From: Neomesorhizobium albiziae
GTDB taxonomy: Bacteria > Pseudomonadota > Alphaproteobacteria > Rhizobiales > Rhizobiaceae
Direction: 5' to 3'
Length of the DNA: 64,000 nucleotides
Assembly: GCF_900114255.1 (NCBI RefSeq)
Contig: NZ_FOSL01000009.1
Span: 62,001 to 126,000, forward strand
Made by a program: the position numbers and the translations under genes. Below, one piece after another: positions 1 through 11,088 of the stretch (positions are counted from its first letter, which is position 1; each line of letters starts with the position of its first letter). The notes under the pieces were generated by a model, which had not been told where the DNA came from, ran no database searches, and saw nothing but the letters and a program-made list of their open reading frames with translations.

Positions 1-1
1 C

Positions 2-1069
2 GACGCGGCCGGCGGCAAAAAGATCGGCACGTTCAGCCTGAAGAGCCCTGCCAGTCTCTATGCCAGCGACAGCGGCCGCACCGTCTTTGCCGTGCAGCGC
101 GACGGCAATCTCGTCTCGGCCATCGCCACCGGCATCTCCGTCGATGACCATGGCGACCACGGCGACATCGAGATCGAGGCGCCGCAACGGTTGGATGCCG
201 ATATCGCCGGCAAGAAGCCGGTGCACTTCGTCGACCATCACGGCGACATCGCGCTGTTCTTCGACGATGAGGGCGTGGCGCGCATCGCGTCGGAAAAGAC
301 AGTGCTCGACGGCCTGCCGCATATCCGCGAGGTCAGGACCGCTTCGCCGCACCACGGCGTCGCCATCGCCTTTGGCGAGCATATGCTGGTGACCGAACCG
401 CATCCCGAAAAGCCTGTCGAGGAACTGCCGGTCGGCATTCGCGTGCTAGACCGCTCCGGCGCGCGCGTTGGCAATCTGCATGAATGCCCGGACCTGCATG
501 GGGAAGCCACTTCCGGCCGACTCACTGCGATTGCCTGTGCCAAGGGGCTGCTGGTAGCGAAATCCGGCAAGGACAGCCCGCAGACCGACTTCCTCGCCTA
601 TCCCGACAACCTGCCCAATGGCAAATCGACGACGCTGGCCGGCGGCCGTGGCCTGCAATATTTCCTTGGCAATTACGGGTCGAGCGCCGTCGTGCTGATC
701 GATCCGGAAACGGAAGACGCCTTCCGCCTGATCGAACTGCCGGCACGCCGCGTGCATTTCGCTGTCGACCCGGTGCGGCCGAAATTCGCTTACGTCTTCA
801 CCGAGGACGGCAGGCTGCACCAGATCGACGTACTGGCCGGTTCCATCACCAAGTCGCTCGCCCTCACGGAGCCTTACAGCATGGACGGCCACTGGAGCGA
901 TCCGCGGCCGCGCATCGCGGTTGCCGGAGACAACATTTTGGTCACCGATCCGCTGAAAAGCACTATCCGCGTGGTCGAGGCGGCGAGCTTTGCCAAGACC
1001 GGGGATATCCCGCTCGATGGCAAGCCGTTCAACATCGTCGCCGTCGGGGGCTCCGGCGAAACGCATTGA
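2..1069 (+). CDS. aztD: Zinc metallochaperone AztD, 5'-truncated by the window edge
   Basis: The reading frame is open from base 2, so the signal peptide and N-terminus lie outside the window. The visible part is about 355 residues of a beta-propeller-like periplasmic protein. It contains an Asp/His-rich stretch (VDDHGDHGDIEIEAP), then HFVDHHGDIALFF, PHHGVA and DLHGEA, which resemble the AztD family. AztD delivers zinc to the solute-binding protein AztC of the AztABC importer; those partners would lie to the left, outside the window. It ends in SGETH. A perfect hairpin follows directly. The family call is from memory of AztD sequences; another quinoprotein-like propeller is possible. Confidence 0.7.
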   Translation, partial: DAAGGKKIGTFSLKSPASLYASDSGRTVFAVQRDGNLVSAIATGISVDDHGDHGDIEIEAPQRLDADIAGKKPVHFVDHHGDIALFFDDEGVARIASEKTVLDGLPHIREVRTASPHHGVAIAFGEHMLVTEPHPEKPVEELPVGIRVLDRSGARVGNLHECPDLHGEATSGRLTAIACAKGLLVAKSGKDSPQTDFLAYPDNLPNGKSTTLAGGRGLQYFLGNYGSSAVVLIDPETEDAFRLIELPARRVHFAVDPVRPKFAYVFTEDGRLHQIDVLAGSITKSLALTEPYSMDGHWSDPRPRIAVAGDNILVTDPLKSTIRVVEAASFAKTGDIPLDGKPFNIVAVGGSGETH

Positions 1070-1074
1070 GGCGG

Positions 1075-1106
1075 AAGGCGACACGGCGCAGGCGCCGTGT
1101 CGCCTT
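1075..1106. terminator. Shared hairpin terminator between convergent genes
   Basis: A perfect 14-bp inverted repeat (1075-1088 and 1093-1106) with a 4-base loop lies six bases after the aztD stop and just beyond the stop of the leftward tautomerase gene. There is no strong T-run, so it may act bidirectionally or stabilise mRNA ends. Confidence 0.6.
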
Positions 1107-1118
1107 CTCGCAAGCAGG

Positions 1119-1517
1119 TCATACAGCCGCCAGCGCCTGCACGGCCTCCGGATTGTCGGATTGCAGGCGACCGGCCCAGCCAGCATTTTCCAGCGGATAT
1201 TCGTTGACGAAGATCATGATCTCGTCGGTGTTGGCCAAGCCTCGAAAGGCATCGGCAATCGCCGCGTCGAGCCTTTCTATCATCCTGCGCTTGCTGCCGA
1301 TGTTGCGCAGTTGCGGCGCCTCGAGAAAACATACCGGACGCACTTCCGTGGCGAGTTTGCCGTCCTGGCCGACGTTCTCCAGCGGATATTCGCGAATGAA
1401 TACGCGGAAATCGTCGAGCGGATAGGCTTCCTGCAGGGCAACGTGACTATCCCTGATGAGTTTCTTCTTGCCATCGATATTGAGACCTTGCGGGGCCTCG
1501 ATGAAACACATGGGCAT
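1119..1517 (-). CDS. Tandem-fused tautomerase family protein
   Basis: The protein is 132 residues and is an internal duplication. Residues 2-54 and 61-115 share the pattern P-x-C-F-x-E-A-P-Q ... E-Y-P-L-E-N. Each unit is the size of one 4-oxalocrotonate-tautomerase-like subunit, whose catalytic base is normally the N-terminal proline after Met removal. Pro2 fills that role in repeat 1. The matching Pro61 of repeat 2 is internal and cannot be a free amine, so only repeat 1 could be active by the usual mechanism. I chose the start at 1517 because GGAG lies just upstream and the next residues are Pro2-onward; an open frame continues further but lacks family features. The gene is divergent from the 1717 operon. 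Substrate unknown. Confidence 0.75.
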   Translation of the reverse strand: MPMCFIEAPQGLNIDGKKKLIRDSHVALQEAYPLDDFRVFIREYPLENVGQDGKLATEVRPVCFLEAPQLRNIGSKRRMIERLDAAIADAFRGLANTDEIMIFVNEYPLENAGWAGRLQSDNPEAVQALAAV

Positions 1518-1587
1518 GCTCGTCTCCTGGTTTTTCCATTCTGGCCTGGCGAATGCCGGCCATGACGGGAAGACGCTCGAAGGCCAT

Positions 1588-1629
1588 CGAAGGATTCGAA
1601 CAAAATTCTGGAACCCACCGAATCCTTCG
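1588..1629. promoter_or_regulatory. 11-bp perfect inverted repeat in a divergent promoter region
   Basis: CGAAGGATTCG (1588-1598) and its exact reverse complement (1619-1629) flank a 20-base AT-richer spacer containing GGAAC (1610-1614), a common ECF-type -35 core. It sits between the tautomerase gene and the small-protein/ECF-sigma operon. Operator or hairpin function is inference. Confidence 0.45.
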
Positions 1630-1716
1630 CCGTGCGGCGGTCGTCTTAGCCAAAGACAGGCAGCGCGCGCGGTCCCACGCAGGATGGCTTCGCAAACGCC
1701 GCAGAGGAGAAAGAAC

Positions 1717-2019
1717 ATGAAAAAGACGCTGGTACGCTACAAGACCAGACCCGAAGATGCCGGCGACAACCAGCGCCTCATCGAAGGCGTGTTCGGCGAG
1801 CTGCATGCCGGCCCGCCAAGAGATTATCGCTATCTCGTCTTGCGGCTCGAAGATGGTACATTCGTCCATATCAAGATGGATGATGCGCAAGACGCCGATC
1901 CCATCCACGAACTGGACGCCTTCAGGAAATTCCAGGACGGACTGAGGCACCGCTGCGTGGAGTTGCCCAAGGCCAGCGCGGCGACGGTCGTCGGCAACTA
2001 CCGGATGTTCGAAGAATGA
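1717..2019 (+). CDS. Small conserved protein co-transcribed with an ECF sigma factor
   Basis: This is a 100-residue soluble protein, MKKTLVRYKTRPEDAGDNQR..., with an excellent ribosome site (GAGGAGAAAG) seven bases before the ATG. It has no signal peptide, membrane segment or cysteine-rich motif. I do not recognise a named family, although the fold suggested by its short alternating strands (LVRYKTR, YRYLVLRLEDGTFVHIKM) could be a small ferredoxin-like/antibiotic-biosynthesis-monooxygenase-like domain. It ends 26 bases before the sigma gene start, so the two are almost certainly one transcript. That suggests a role linked to the stress or substrate that the sigma factor answers. Confidence 0.7.
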   Translation: MKKTLVRYKTRPEDAGDNQRLIEGVFGELHAGPPRDYRYLVLRLEDGTFVHIKMDDAQDADPIHELDAFRKFQDGLRHRCVELPKASAATVVGNYRMFEE

Positions 2020-2045
2020 GGCGCACCGGCGCCGCGGAGGTTTTG

Positions 2046-2954
2046 ATGAATGCGACGCTGGCGGGCCTTGCCGCCACGCCTCAGCCGCTCGACGCGCTGC
2101 TGAAATCCCTGCGCCCGCGCCTGCACCGCTATTGCGCTCGCATGACGGGTTCGGCCGTCGACGGCGAGGATGTGCTGCAGGATGCGCTGCTCAAGGCGGT
2201 GTCGGCGTTTCCGGACGCCGGCCCCGTCGCCAATGTCGAGGCCTGGCTGTTTCGCATCGCCCACAATGCCGCGCTCGATTTCCTGCGCCGCCGGGCACGC
2301 CAGGAAAACAACCGATCGGATGAGGACATGGGGCTGATCGCGGACGCTTCCGCCTCTGCGGACAGCCGCCACGTCGCGGCGGCGAGCTTGCGCACCTTCA
2401 TGCGCCTGCCGGTGACCCAACGCAGCTGCGTCATCCTGATGGACGTGCTCGGCCATTCGCTCGAAGAAGTCGTTGCGGTGACGGGCATGACCCTGCCCGC
2501 GGTCAAGGCAGCGCTGCATCGCGGCCGGGCCCGGTTGCGCGAGATAGCCGACGAACCCGACGACCGCCCGTTACCGGTTCTTGCCGAGCCCGAACGCTCG
2601 TTGCTTGCCGCATATATCGACCGCTTCAACGCCCGCGATTTCGACGCCTTGCGCAACATGCTTGGCGAGAATGTGCGGCTGGAACTGGTCAGCCATCTCC
2701 GCTTGAACGGCCGCAAGGAGGTTTCCAGCTATTTCGGCAACTACGCGAGCATCAGCGACTGGCGCCTGGTCGCTGGACTGGCAGACGGGCGACCGGCGAT
2801 CCTGGTATGCGACCCAGGCAACCTTTCCGCGCCGCCGGCCTATTTCATACTGCTACGTTGGGCGGACGGTACCGTTACCGGCATCCGCGATTTCCGTTAT
2901 GCCCGCTATATCATCGAATCCGCGGACATCGTGGTTGACCACGATACCGCCTGA
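2046..2954 (+). CDS. ECF RNA polymerase sigma factor with C-terminal SnoaL-like domain
   Basis: The 302-residue protein has sigma region 2 (ARMTGSAVDGEDVLQDALLK ... AWLFRIAHNAALDFLRRRAR) and region 4 (LPVTQRSCVILMDVLGHSLE ... LPAVKAALHRGRARLRE). A roughly 110-residue C-terminal extension of SnoaL/NTF2-like type follows (YIDRFNARDFDALRNMLGEN onward). ECF groups with such tails (ECF41/ECF56 type) use the tail in place of a separate anti-sigma factor. No anti-sigma gene is adjacent, which fits. The start at 2046 has GGAGG five bases upstream; an in-frame ATG at 2016 overlapping the previous stop has no such site. It probably regulates its own operon and perhaps the divergent tautomerase. Confidence 0.85.
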   Translation: MNATLAGLAATPQPLDALLKSLRPRLHRYCARMTGSAVDGEDVLQDALLKAVSAFPDAGPVANVEAWLFRIAHNAALDFLRRRARQENNRSDEDMGLIADASASADSRHVAAASLRTFMRLPVTQRSCVILMDVLGHSLEEVVAVTGMTLPAVKAALHRGRARLREIADEPDDRPLPVLAEPERSLLAAYIDRFNARDFDALRNMLGENVRLELVSHLRLNGRKEVSSYFGNYASISDWRLVAGLADGRPAILVCDPGNLSAPPAYFILLRWADGTVTGIRDFRYARYIIESADIVVDHDTA

Positions 2955-3002
2955 CGCAGCACGAAAAGCCGCCGCCTCCGATTGACCCCGCCTGCCATTT
3001 TC

Positions 3003-3022
3003 AACATACTCGGTAGTATGTT
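3003..3022. promoter_or_regulatory. Perfect 8+4+8 palindrome upstream of the catabolic operon
   Basis: AACATACT-CGGT-AGTATGTT lies 18 bases before the GTG start of the first gene of the beta-oxidation-like operon. The dyad has the size of a TetR- or MarR-family operator. No regulator gene for it is adjacent, so the cognate repressor would be elsewhere. Confidence 0.5.
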
Positions 3023-3040
3023 CCTGGGAGGAGGTTCAGC

Positions 3041-3862
3041 GTGGCGTTCCTGCGCGTGAATGGCGTTGTCCTGCATCACGAATTCCGCGGCGCGGCCGGC
3101 AAGCCCATGCTGGTTTTCGCCAATTCGCTCGGGACCGATTTCCGCATCTGGAACGATGTCGCGGCGCGTCTTGGCGGGCGCTACCGCGTGCTTCTCTACG
3201 ACAAGCGTGGCCACGGCCTTTCCGAAGCGACGCCGGCGCCTTACGCGATGTCGGATCATGTCAAGGATCTTGCCGCGCTGCTCGACCACCACCGCATCGA
3301 AAAGGCGGCGGTTGTGGGCCTTTCCGTCGGCGGGCTGATCGCGCAGGGACTGGCGGCACTTCGCCCCGATCTCGTTGCCGGCCTGGTGCTCTGCGACACC
3401 GCGCACAAGATCGGCACGGAGGAATCCTGGAACACGCGCATCGATACCGTGCTCGAAAAGGGCATCGCTTCGATCGCCGACGGCATCATGAAGCTCTGGT
3501 TCACGCCGGCATACCGGTCGCCCGACAACGCCGATTTCGTCGGCTATCTCACGATGCTCACGCGATCCCCTGTCCAGGGCTATGTCGGCACATGTGCTGC
3601 AATTCGCGACGCCGACCTTACCGAATCCACGCGTGCGCTGAAAATGCCGGTGCTCTGCATGGTCGGCGACCAGGACGGCTCGACCCCTCCCGACCTGGTC
3701 CGCTCGACGGCACAGCTGATCCGCGGATCCGAATTCCGCATCGTCGCGGGCGCCGGCCATATACCTTGCGTCGAGCAGCCCGAAGCCGTCGCCAGCCTGA
3801 TCGACACATTCCTGCGGGACGCTGGATACGTTAAATCAAGCCAGGCAGCGCAATCCGTCTGA
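3041..3862 (+). CDS. pcaD: Alpha/beta hydrolase, 3-oxoadipate enol-lactonase-like
   Basis: This 273-residue alpha/beta hydrolase has the nucleophile elbow GLSVGG (Ser near 100), an acid in GDQDGSTPP and a histidine in GAGHIPCVEQP. Its overall length and the YDKRGHGLSE motif match PcaD, which hydrolyses 3-oxoadipate enol-lactone in the beta-ketoadipate pathway. It begins with GTG preceded by a strong GGGAGGAGG site. The next gene starts 11 bases downstream, so it heads an operon of CoA-thioester beta-oxidation genes rather than a pcaQHGB cluster. Its real substrate may therefore be a different lactone or ester formed in the same route. Confidence 0.65.
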   Translation: MAFLRVNGVVLHHEFRGAAGKPMLVFANSLGTDFRIWNDVAARLGGRYRVLLYDKRGHGLSEATPAPYAMSDHVKDLAALLDHHRIEKAAVVGLSVGGLIAQGLAALRPDLVAGLVLCDTAHKIGTEESWNTRIDTVLEKGIASIADGIMKLWFTPAYRSPDNADFVGYLTMLTRSPVQGYVGTCAAIRDADLTESTRALKMPVLCMVGDQDGSTPPDLVRSTAQLIRGSEFRIVAGAGHIPCVEQPEAVASLIDTFLRDAGYVKSSQAAQSV

Positions 3863-3872
3863 AGGAGTTTCC

Positions 3873-5960
<2,088 letters not shown>

Positions 5961-5982
5961 CACAAACCAAGGGGAGACAACA

Positions 5983-7167
5983 ATGGTCGATGCCGTCATC
6001 GTATCCACAGCCCGCACGCCGATCGGCAAGGCCTATCGCGGCGCTCTCAACGACACCACCGGCGCGACGCTCGGCGCGCACGCCATCCGCGCCGCACTTG
6101 AGCGCGCCGGCGTGGACGGCGAAGAGATCGAGGACGTGATCATGGGCTGCGCCATGCAGGAGGGCACCACCGGCCTCAATGTGGCGCGCCGCGCCCTGCT
6201 GGCCGCCGGGTTGCCCGTCACCACCGCCGGCACGACGATCGACCGCCAGTGTTCATCCGGTCTGCAGTCGATGGCGGTTCTGGCCAACGCGATCCGCAAC
6301 GACGGCGTTCCCGTCGGCATCGCCGGCGGGCTGGAATCCATCAGCCTGGTGCAGAACGACCACCGCAACCTGTTCCGCATGAAGGACGACCTCCTGATGC
6401 AGATCAAGCCGGACGTCTATATGCCGATGATCGATACGGCGGAAGTGGTCGCCAAGCGCTACAACATCGCCCGCGAGCGCCAGGACGAATATGCGCTGGA
6501 GAGCCAGCGCCGGGTCGCCGCCGCACGCGAGGCTGGCCGCTTCGCTGCCGAGATCGTGCCGGTCAGGACCAGCATGGCCGTGGTCGACAAGGAGACCAAG
6601 GAGGTCAGCCACCAGCCGGTGGAACTTGAGCACGACGAGGGACCCCGCGCCGACACCACGCTTGGGGGGCTGGCTGGGTTGAAGCCGGTGCGCGGCGAAG
6701 GTTTCACGATCACCGCCGGTAACGCCAGCCAGCTTTCCGACGGCGCCTGCGCCTGCGTGATGATGAGTGACACGGAAGCCTCGCGTCGTGGCCTGACACC
6801 GCTCGGCGTTTTTCGCGGCTTCGCCGTTGCCGGCTGCGAGCCCGACGAAATGGGCATCGGCCCGGTCTTCGCGGTGCCGCGCCTGCTCGAACGCCACGGC
6901 CTCGGTGTCGACGACATCGGCCTCTGGGAACTCAATGAGGCTTTCGCCGTTCAGGTGATCTATTGCCGGGACCGGCTTGGCATCGACCCGGCGAAACTCA
7001 ATGTCGATGGCGGCGCGATCGCTGTCGGACACCCCTATGGCATGAGCGGCGCGCGCCTTGCCGGACACGCGCTTATCGAAGGCAAACGGCGTGGCGTCCG
7101 ATATGCGGTCGTCACCATGTGCGTAGGCGGCGGCATGGGTGCGGCCGGATTGCTGGAAATCAATTGA
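5983..7167 (+). CDS. Acetyl-CoA C-acyltransferase (thiolase)
   Basis: The 394-residue degradative thiolase carries the acyl-accepting cysteine in [12 protein letters not shown] (Cys90), the NEAFAVQ segment, the catalytic His in [16 protein letters not shown] and the second cysteine in [12 protein letters not shown]. It cleaves 3-oxoacyl-CoA with CoA. The start has GGGGAGA upstream. It completes a beta-oxidation spiral with the preceding fused hydratase/dehydrogenase. The following gap holds a palindromic element instead of the short spacer seen earlier in the operon. Confidence 0.9.
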   Translation: MVDAVIVSTARTPIGKAYRGALNDTTGATLGAHAIRAALERAGVDGEEIEDVIMGCAMQEGTTGLNVARRALLAAGLPVTTAGTTIDRQCSSGLQSMAVLANAIRNDGVPVGIAGGLESISLVQNDHRNLFRMKDDLLMQIKPDVYMPMIDTAEVVAKRYNIARERQDEYALESQRRVAAAREAGRFAAEIVPVRTSMAVVDKETKEVSHQPVELEHDEGPRADTTLGGLAGLKPVRGEGFTITAGNASQLSDGACACVMMSDTEASRRGLTPLGVFRGFAVAGCEPDEMGIGPVFAVPRLLERHGLGVDDIGLWELNEAFAVQVIYCRDRLGIDPAKLNVDGGAIAVGHPYGMSGARLAGHALIEGKRRGVRYAVVTMCVGGGMGAAGLLEIN

Positions 7168-7175
7168 GATGAAGC

Positions 7176-7312
7176 ACCCCCAACTCCGCCTCGCTTTGCT
7201 CGGCACCTCTCCCCCTGCCCGGGGGAGAGGAAGTGCGCCTCATGTAGCAGGTGTTTCCTCTCCCCCGTCGATCGGGGGAGAGGTGCCGAGCAAAACGAGG
7301 CGGAGTGGGGGT
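7176..7312. repeat. Rhizobial-type palindromic intergenic element, copy 1
   Basis: A near-perfect long inverted repeat (about 7176-7215 against 7274-7312) has arms with the pattern ACCCCCAACTCCGCCTCG ... CACCTCTCCCCC, enclosing further CTCTCCCCC/GGGGGAGAG hairpins. It almost fills the gap between the thiolase and first acyl-CoA dehydrogenase genes. Elements of this composition are abundant between genes in Mesorhizobium and relatives. Confidence 0.8.
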
Positions 7313-7335
7313 CGAAGCGGTATGGAGAAATAACC

Positions 7336-8538
<1,203 letters not shown>

Positions 8539-8543
8539 GGGCT

Positions 8544-8641
8544 CCCTTCTCCCCGCCTGCGGGGAGAAGGCGCGGCGCCGGAGCCGCTCTCCTCTCCCCG
8601 TCCTTACGGGGAGAGGATGCCGGCAGGCAGGTGAGGGGCGG
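8544..8641. repeat. Palindromic intergenic element, copy 2
   Basis: Two perfect GC-rich hairpins, 8545-8570 (CCTTCTCCCC/GGGGAGAAGG) and 8591-8616 (CCTCTCCCCG/CGGGGAGAGG), are followed by ATGCCGGCAGGCAGGTGAGG, a tail typical of such repeats in rhizobia. It fills the gap between the two acyl-CoA dehydrogenase genes. Confidence 0.75.
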
Positions 8642-8669
8642 CGTGATTTTCGAAATGCGAGGAGCGTAA

Positions 8670-9818
8670 ATGGACTTTGATCTCTCCGAAGAACAGTCGA
8701 TCCTGAAGGATGCTGTCGAACGCCTGCTCGCCGACAGATACGGCTTCGAGGAGCGCAAGCGGCATATGGCTTCGCCGGAGGGCTGGAGCGCCGATATGTG
8801 GGACCGTTATGCCGAAATGGGCCTGATGGCGCTGCCATTCGCCGAGGACGATGGCGGCATCGGCGGCGGCCCGGTCGAAACGATGATCGTCATGGAAGCG
8901 CTGGGCAAGGCGCTGGCGCTTGAGCCCTATTTCGCCACGGTAGTGCTCGGCGGCGGCTTTCTCCGCCTCGGCGGCAGCGCCGAGCAGAAAGCGGAACTGA
9001 TCCCGCAGGTTGCCGACGGTTCGCTGAAACTCGCGTTCGCGCAGGTGGAACGCAACTCCCGCTTCGATCTCCATCATGTCGAGACAGCGGCAAGGAAGGA
9101 TGGCGGCGACTATCTCATCACCGGCGCAAAAAGCGTCGTGCTGCATGGCGACAGCGCCGGCAAGATTTTCGTCACGGCCCGCACAGCCGGCGATATGAGG
9201 GACAAAACGGGCATCGGCGTCTTCCTTGTCGATGTCAATGCGCCTGGCGTCAGCCGGCGCGGTTATGTCATGCAGGACGGCCAGCGCGCCGCCGAGATTT
9301 CGTTCGACAATGTCCGGGTCCCGGCAAGCGCTGCATTCGGTGACCCGGCAAACAGCTTGCCGCTGGTGCGCCGTGTCGTCGACCAGGCGATCGCTGCCTT
9401 GTCGGCGGAAGCGGTGGGCGTCATGTCGGCAATGCATGGGCTGACGCTCGACTATCTGAAAGTGCGAAAGCAGTTCGGCGTGCCGATCGGCGCCTTTCAG
9501 GTGCTGCAGCACAAGGCGGTCGACATGTATGTCGCGCTGGAGCAGGCGCGTTCGATCACGCTCTACGCCACCATGATGGCCGACAGCGACGAAGACACCG
9601 AGAGGGCTCGGGCCGTGCATGCAGCCAAGACCGAGATCGGCCGCGGCGGCCGGCTGGTCGGCGAAAACGCCATCCAGCTGCATGGCGGCGTGGGCATGAC
9701 CATGGAATATGCCGTCGGCCACTATTTCAAGCGCATGACGATGATCGACCTTACCTTCGGCGACCATGATTTCCACCTCCGTGCACTGGCGGACGCCGGC
9801 GGGCTGATGGCCGTGTAG
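8670..9818 (+). CDS. Acyl-CoA dehydrogenase, second of an adjacent pair
   Basis: The protein is 382 residues and only distantly similar to its neighbour. N-terminal MDFDLSEEQSILKDAVERLL and C-terminal QLHGGVGMTMEYAVGHYFKR identify the family. The usual Y-E-G catalytic glutamate region reads LTFGDHDFHL here, with no glutamate. Together with the upstream gene this looks like one subunit of an alpha2beta2 acyl-CoA dehydrogenase, in which the active site is shared between dissimilar chains. GGAG lies before the start. It is the last enzyme gene of the beta-oxidation-like operon; the 342-base gap after it contains the third palindromic element. Confidence 0.88.
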   Translation: MDFDLSEEQSILKDAVERLLADRYGFEERKRHMASPEGWSADMWDRYAEMGLMALPFAEDDGGIGGGPVETMIVMEALGKALALEPYFATVVLGGGFLRLGGSAEQKAELIPQVADGSLKLAFAQVERNSRFDLHHVETAARKDGGDYLITGAKSVVLHGDSAGKIFVTARTAGDMRDKTGIGVFLVDVNAPGVSRRGYVMQDGQRAAEISFDNVRVPASAAFGDPANSLPLVRRVVDQAIAALSAEAVGVMSAMHGLTLDYLKVRKQFGVPIGAFQVLQHKAVDMYVALEQARSITLYATMMADSDEDTERARAVHAAKTEIGRGGRLVGENAIQLHGGVGMTMEYAVGHYFKRMTMIDLTFGDHDFHLRALADAGGLMAV

Positions 9819-9889
9819 CGACTGTTGCCCCTTGGCGGTTGGCGGCGATCGTGGCGCCGGCGCTATCTTCCCCCCTTGATGATGAAAAG

Positions 9890-10041
9890 CCCCCTCTCCG
9901 TCTCGGCTTCGCCTCGACACCTCTCCCCCGCTTCGCAGGGGCGAGGAACCCAAGCTGGAGAAGCGCTGGCATCGCGGCAGCGGTTCCTCGCCCCTGCGAA
10001 GCGGGGGGAGAGGTGGTTTGCGCAGCAAACCGGAGAGGGGG
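9890..10041. repeat. Palindromic intergenic element, copy 3
   Basis: A 32/33-base near-perfect inverted repeat (9919-9950 with 9982-10014) sits inside an outer 11-base repeat (9890-9900 with 10031-10041). The rest of the 9819-10160 gap shows no gene; the open frame crossing it on the plus strand is an extension of the downstream CDS into repeat sequence. Confidence 0.8.
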
Positions 10042-10160
10042 AATTTCAAACCAAGGCAGCGCATCTCCCGCGAACGAATGAACCCCTTCCCCTTTGCCGT
10101 GGTGGCCGGCGGGATTATCATGCCCCATATGATCAGGGAGGTTCCCAACCGGAGCACGCC

Positions 10161-11057
10161 ATGACGCATCCCATCCCCTTCACGCCCGATCTTTCGGTCA
10201 AGCCGGAGGTGACAGGCTTCTTCGACACGCAGACCAACACGATCTCGTATGTCGTCAAGGACCCGCTTTCCGACGCCTGCGCGGTGATCGATTCGGTCAT
10301 GGATATCGACTATGCCGCCGGCCGCATCACGCATGACGGCGCAGACAAGATCATCGCCCATATCCGCGAACATGGCCTCGATCTCGAATGGATCATCGAG
10401 ACCCATGTGCATGCCGACCATCTGTCTGCCGCGCCCTTCATCCAGGAACAGCTCGGCGGCAAACTCGGCATCGGCGAGAACATCACCGTCGTGCAGGACA
10501 CTTTCGGGAAAATCTTCAATGAAGGCACCGAGTTCCAGCGCGACGGCTCGCAATTCGACCGGCTGTTCGGCGACGGCGATTTCTACCAGATCGGCTTCAT
10601 GACCGCGCATGTCATGCATACGCCCGGCCATACCCCCGCCTGCATGACGCATGTCATCGGCGACGCCGCCTTCATCGGCGACACGCTGTTCATGCCGGAT
10701 GGCGGGTCGGCGCGCGCCGATTTCCCGGGCGGCGATGCGCGCGCGCTGTTCCGCTCGATCCAGCGGGTGCTGTCGCTTCCTGCCGACACCAGGCTGTTCA
10801 TTTGCCACGACTATGGGCCGAATGGCCGCGACATCAAATGGGAAACCACCGTCGCCGACGAGCGCGCCCACAACATCCATGTGAAGGACGGCGCCACCGA
10901 AGACGAGTTCGTCGCCATGCGCGAGGCGCGCGACAAGACGCTCGCCATGCCGCGTCTCATCATTCCCTCGCTGCAGTGCAATATGCGCGCCGGGCAGTTG
11001 CCGCCGAAGGACGAGGATGGCAAGACGTTCCTCAAGGTGCCGGTCAACACGCTCTGA
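10161..11057 (+). CDS. MBL-fold metallo-hydrolase, persulfide dioxygenase-like
   Basis: The 298-residue metallo-beta-lactamase-fold protein has the full metal motif H82-V-H84-A-D86-H87, HTPGHTPACMTHV, GDTLFMPDGGSARADFPGG and CHDYGPNGRD. The last two are hallmarks of the ETHE1/Blh persulfide dioxygenase branch, which binds one iron and oxidises glutathione persulfide to sulfite. The start at 10161 follows GGAGC; longer frames upstream run into repeat DNA. The next gene, 31 bases on, encodes the domain that in rhizobial Blh proteins is fused to this one. A role in sulfide/persulfide detoxification is inferred. Confidence 0.8.
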   Translation: MTHPIPFTPDLSVKPEVTGFFDTQTNTISYVVKDPLSDACAVIDSVMDIDYAAGRITHDGADKIIAHIREHGLDLEWIIETHVHADHLSAAPFIQEQLGGKLGIGENITVVQDTFGKIFNEGTEFQRDGSQFDRLFGDGDFYQIGFMTAHVMHTPGHTPACMTHVIGDAAFIGDTLFMPDGGSARADFPGGDARALFRSIQRVLSLPADTRLFICHDYGPNGRDIKWETTVADERAHNIHVKDGATEDEFVAMREARDKTLAMPRLIIPSLQCNMRAGQLPPKDEDGKTFLKVPVNTL

Positions 11058-11088
11058 CCCGCACGCCCCCCGACAAAAGGACGACAGA

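Noticed and set aside
7207-7290. Possible small RNA or CRISPR-like repeat in the thiolase/dehydrogenase gap
   Set aside because: The repeated units are arms of one long inverted repeat, not direct repeats with spacers; it fits a palindromic intergenic element.
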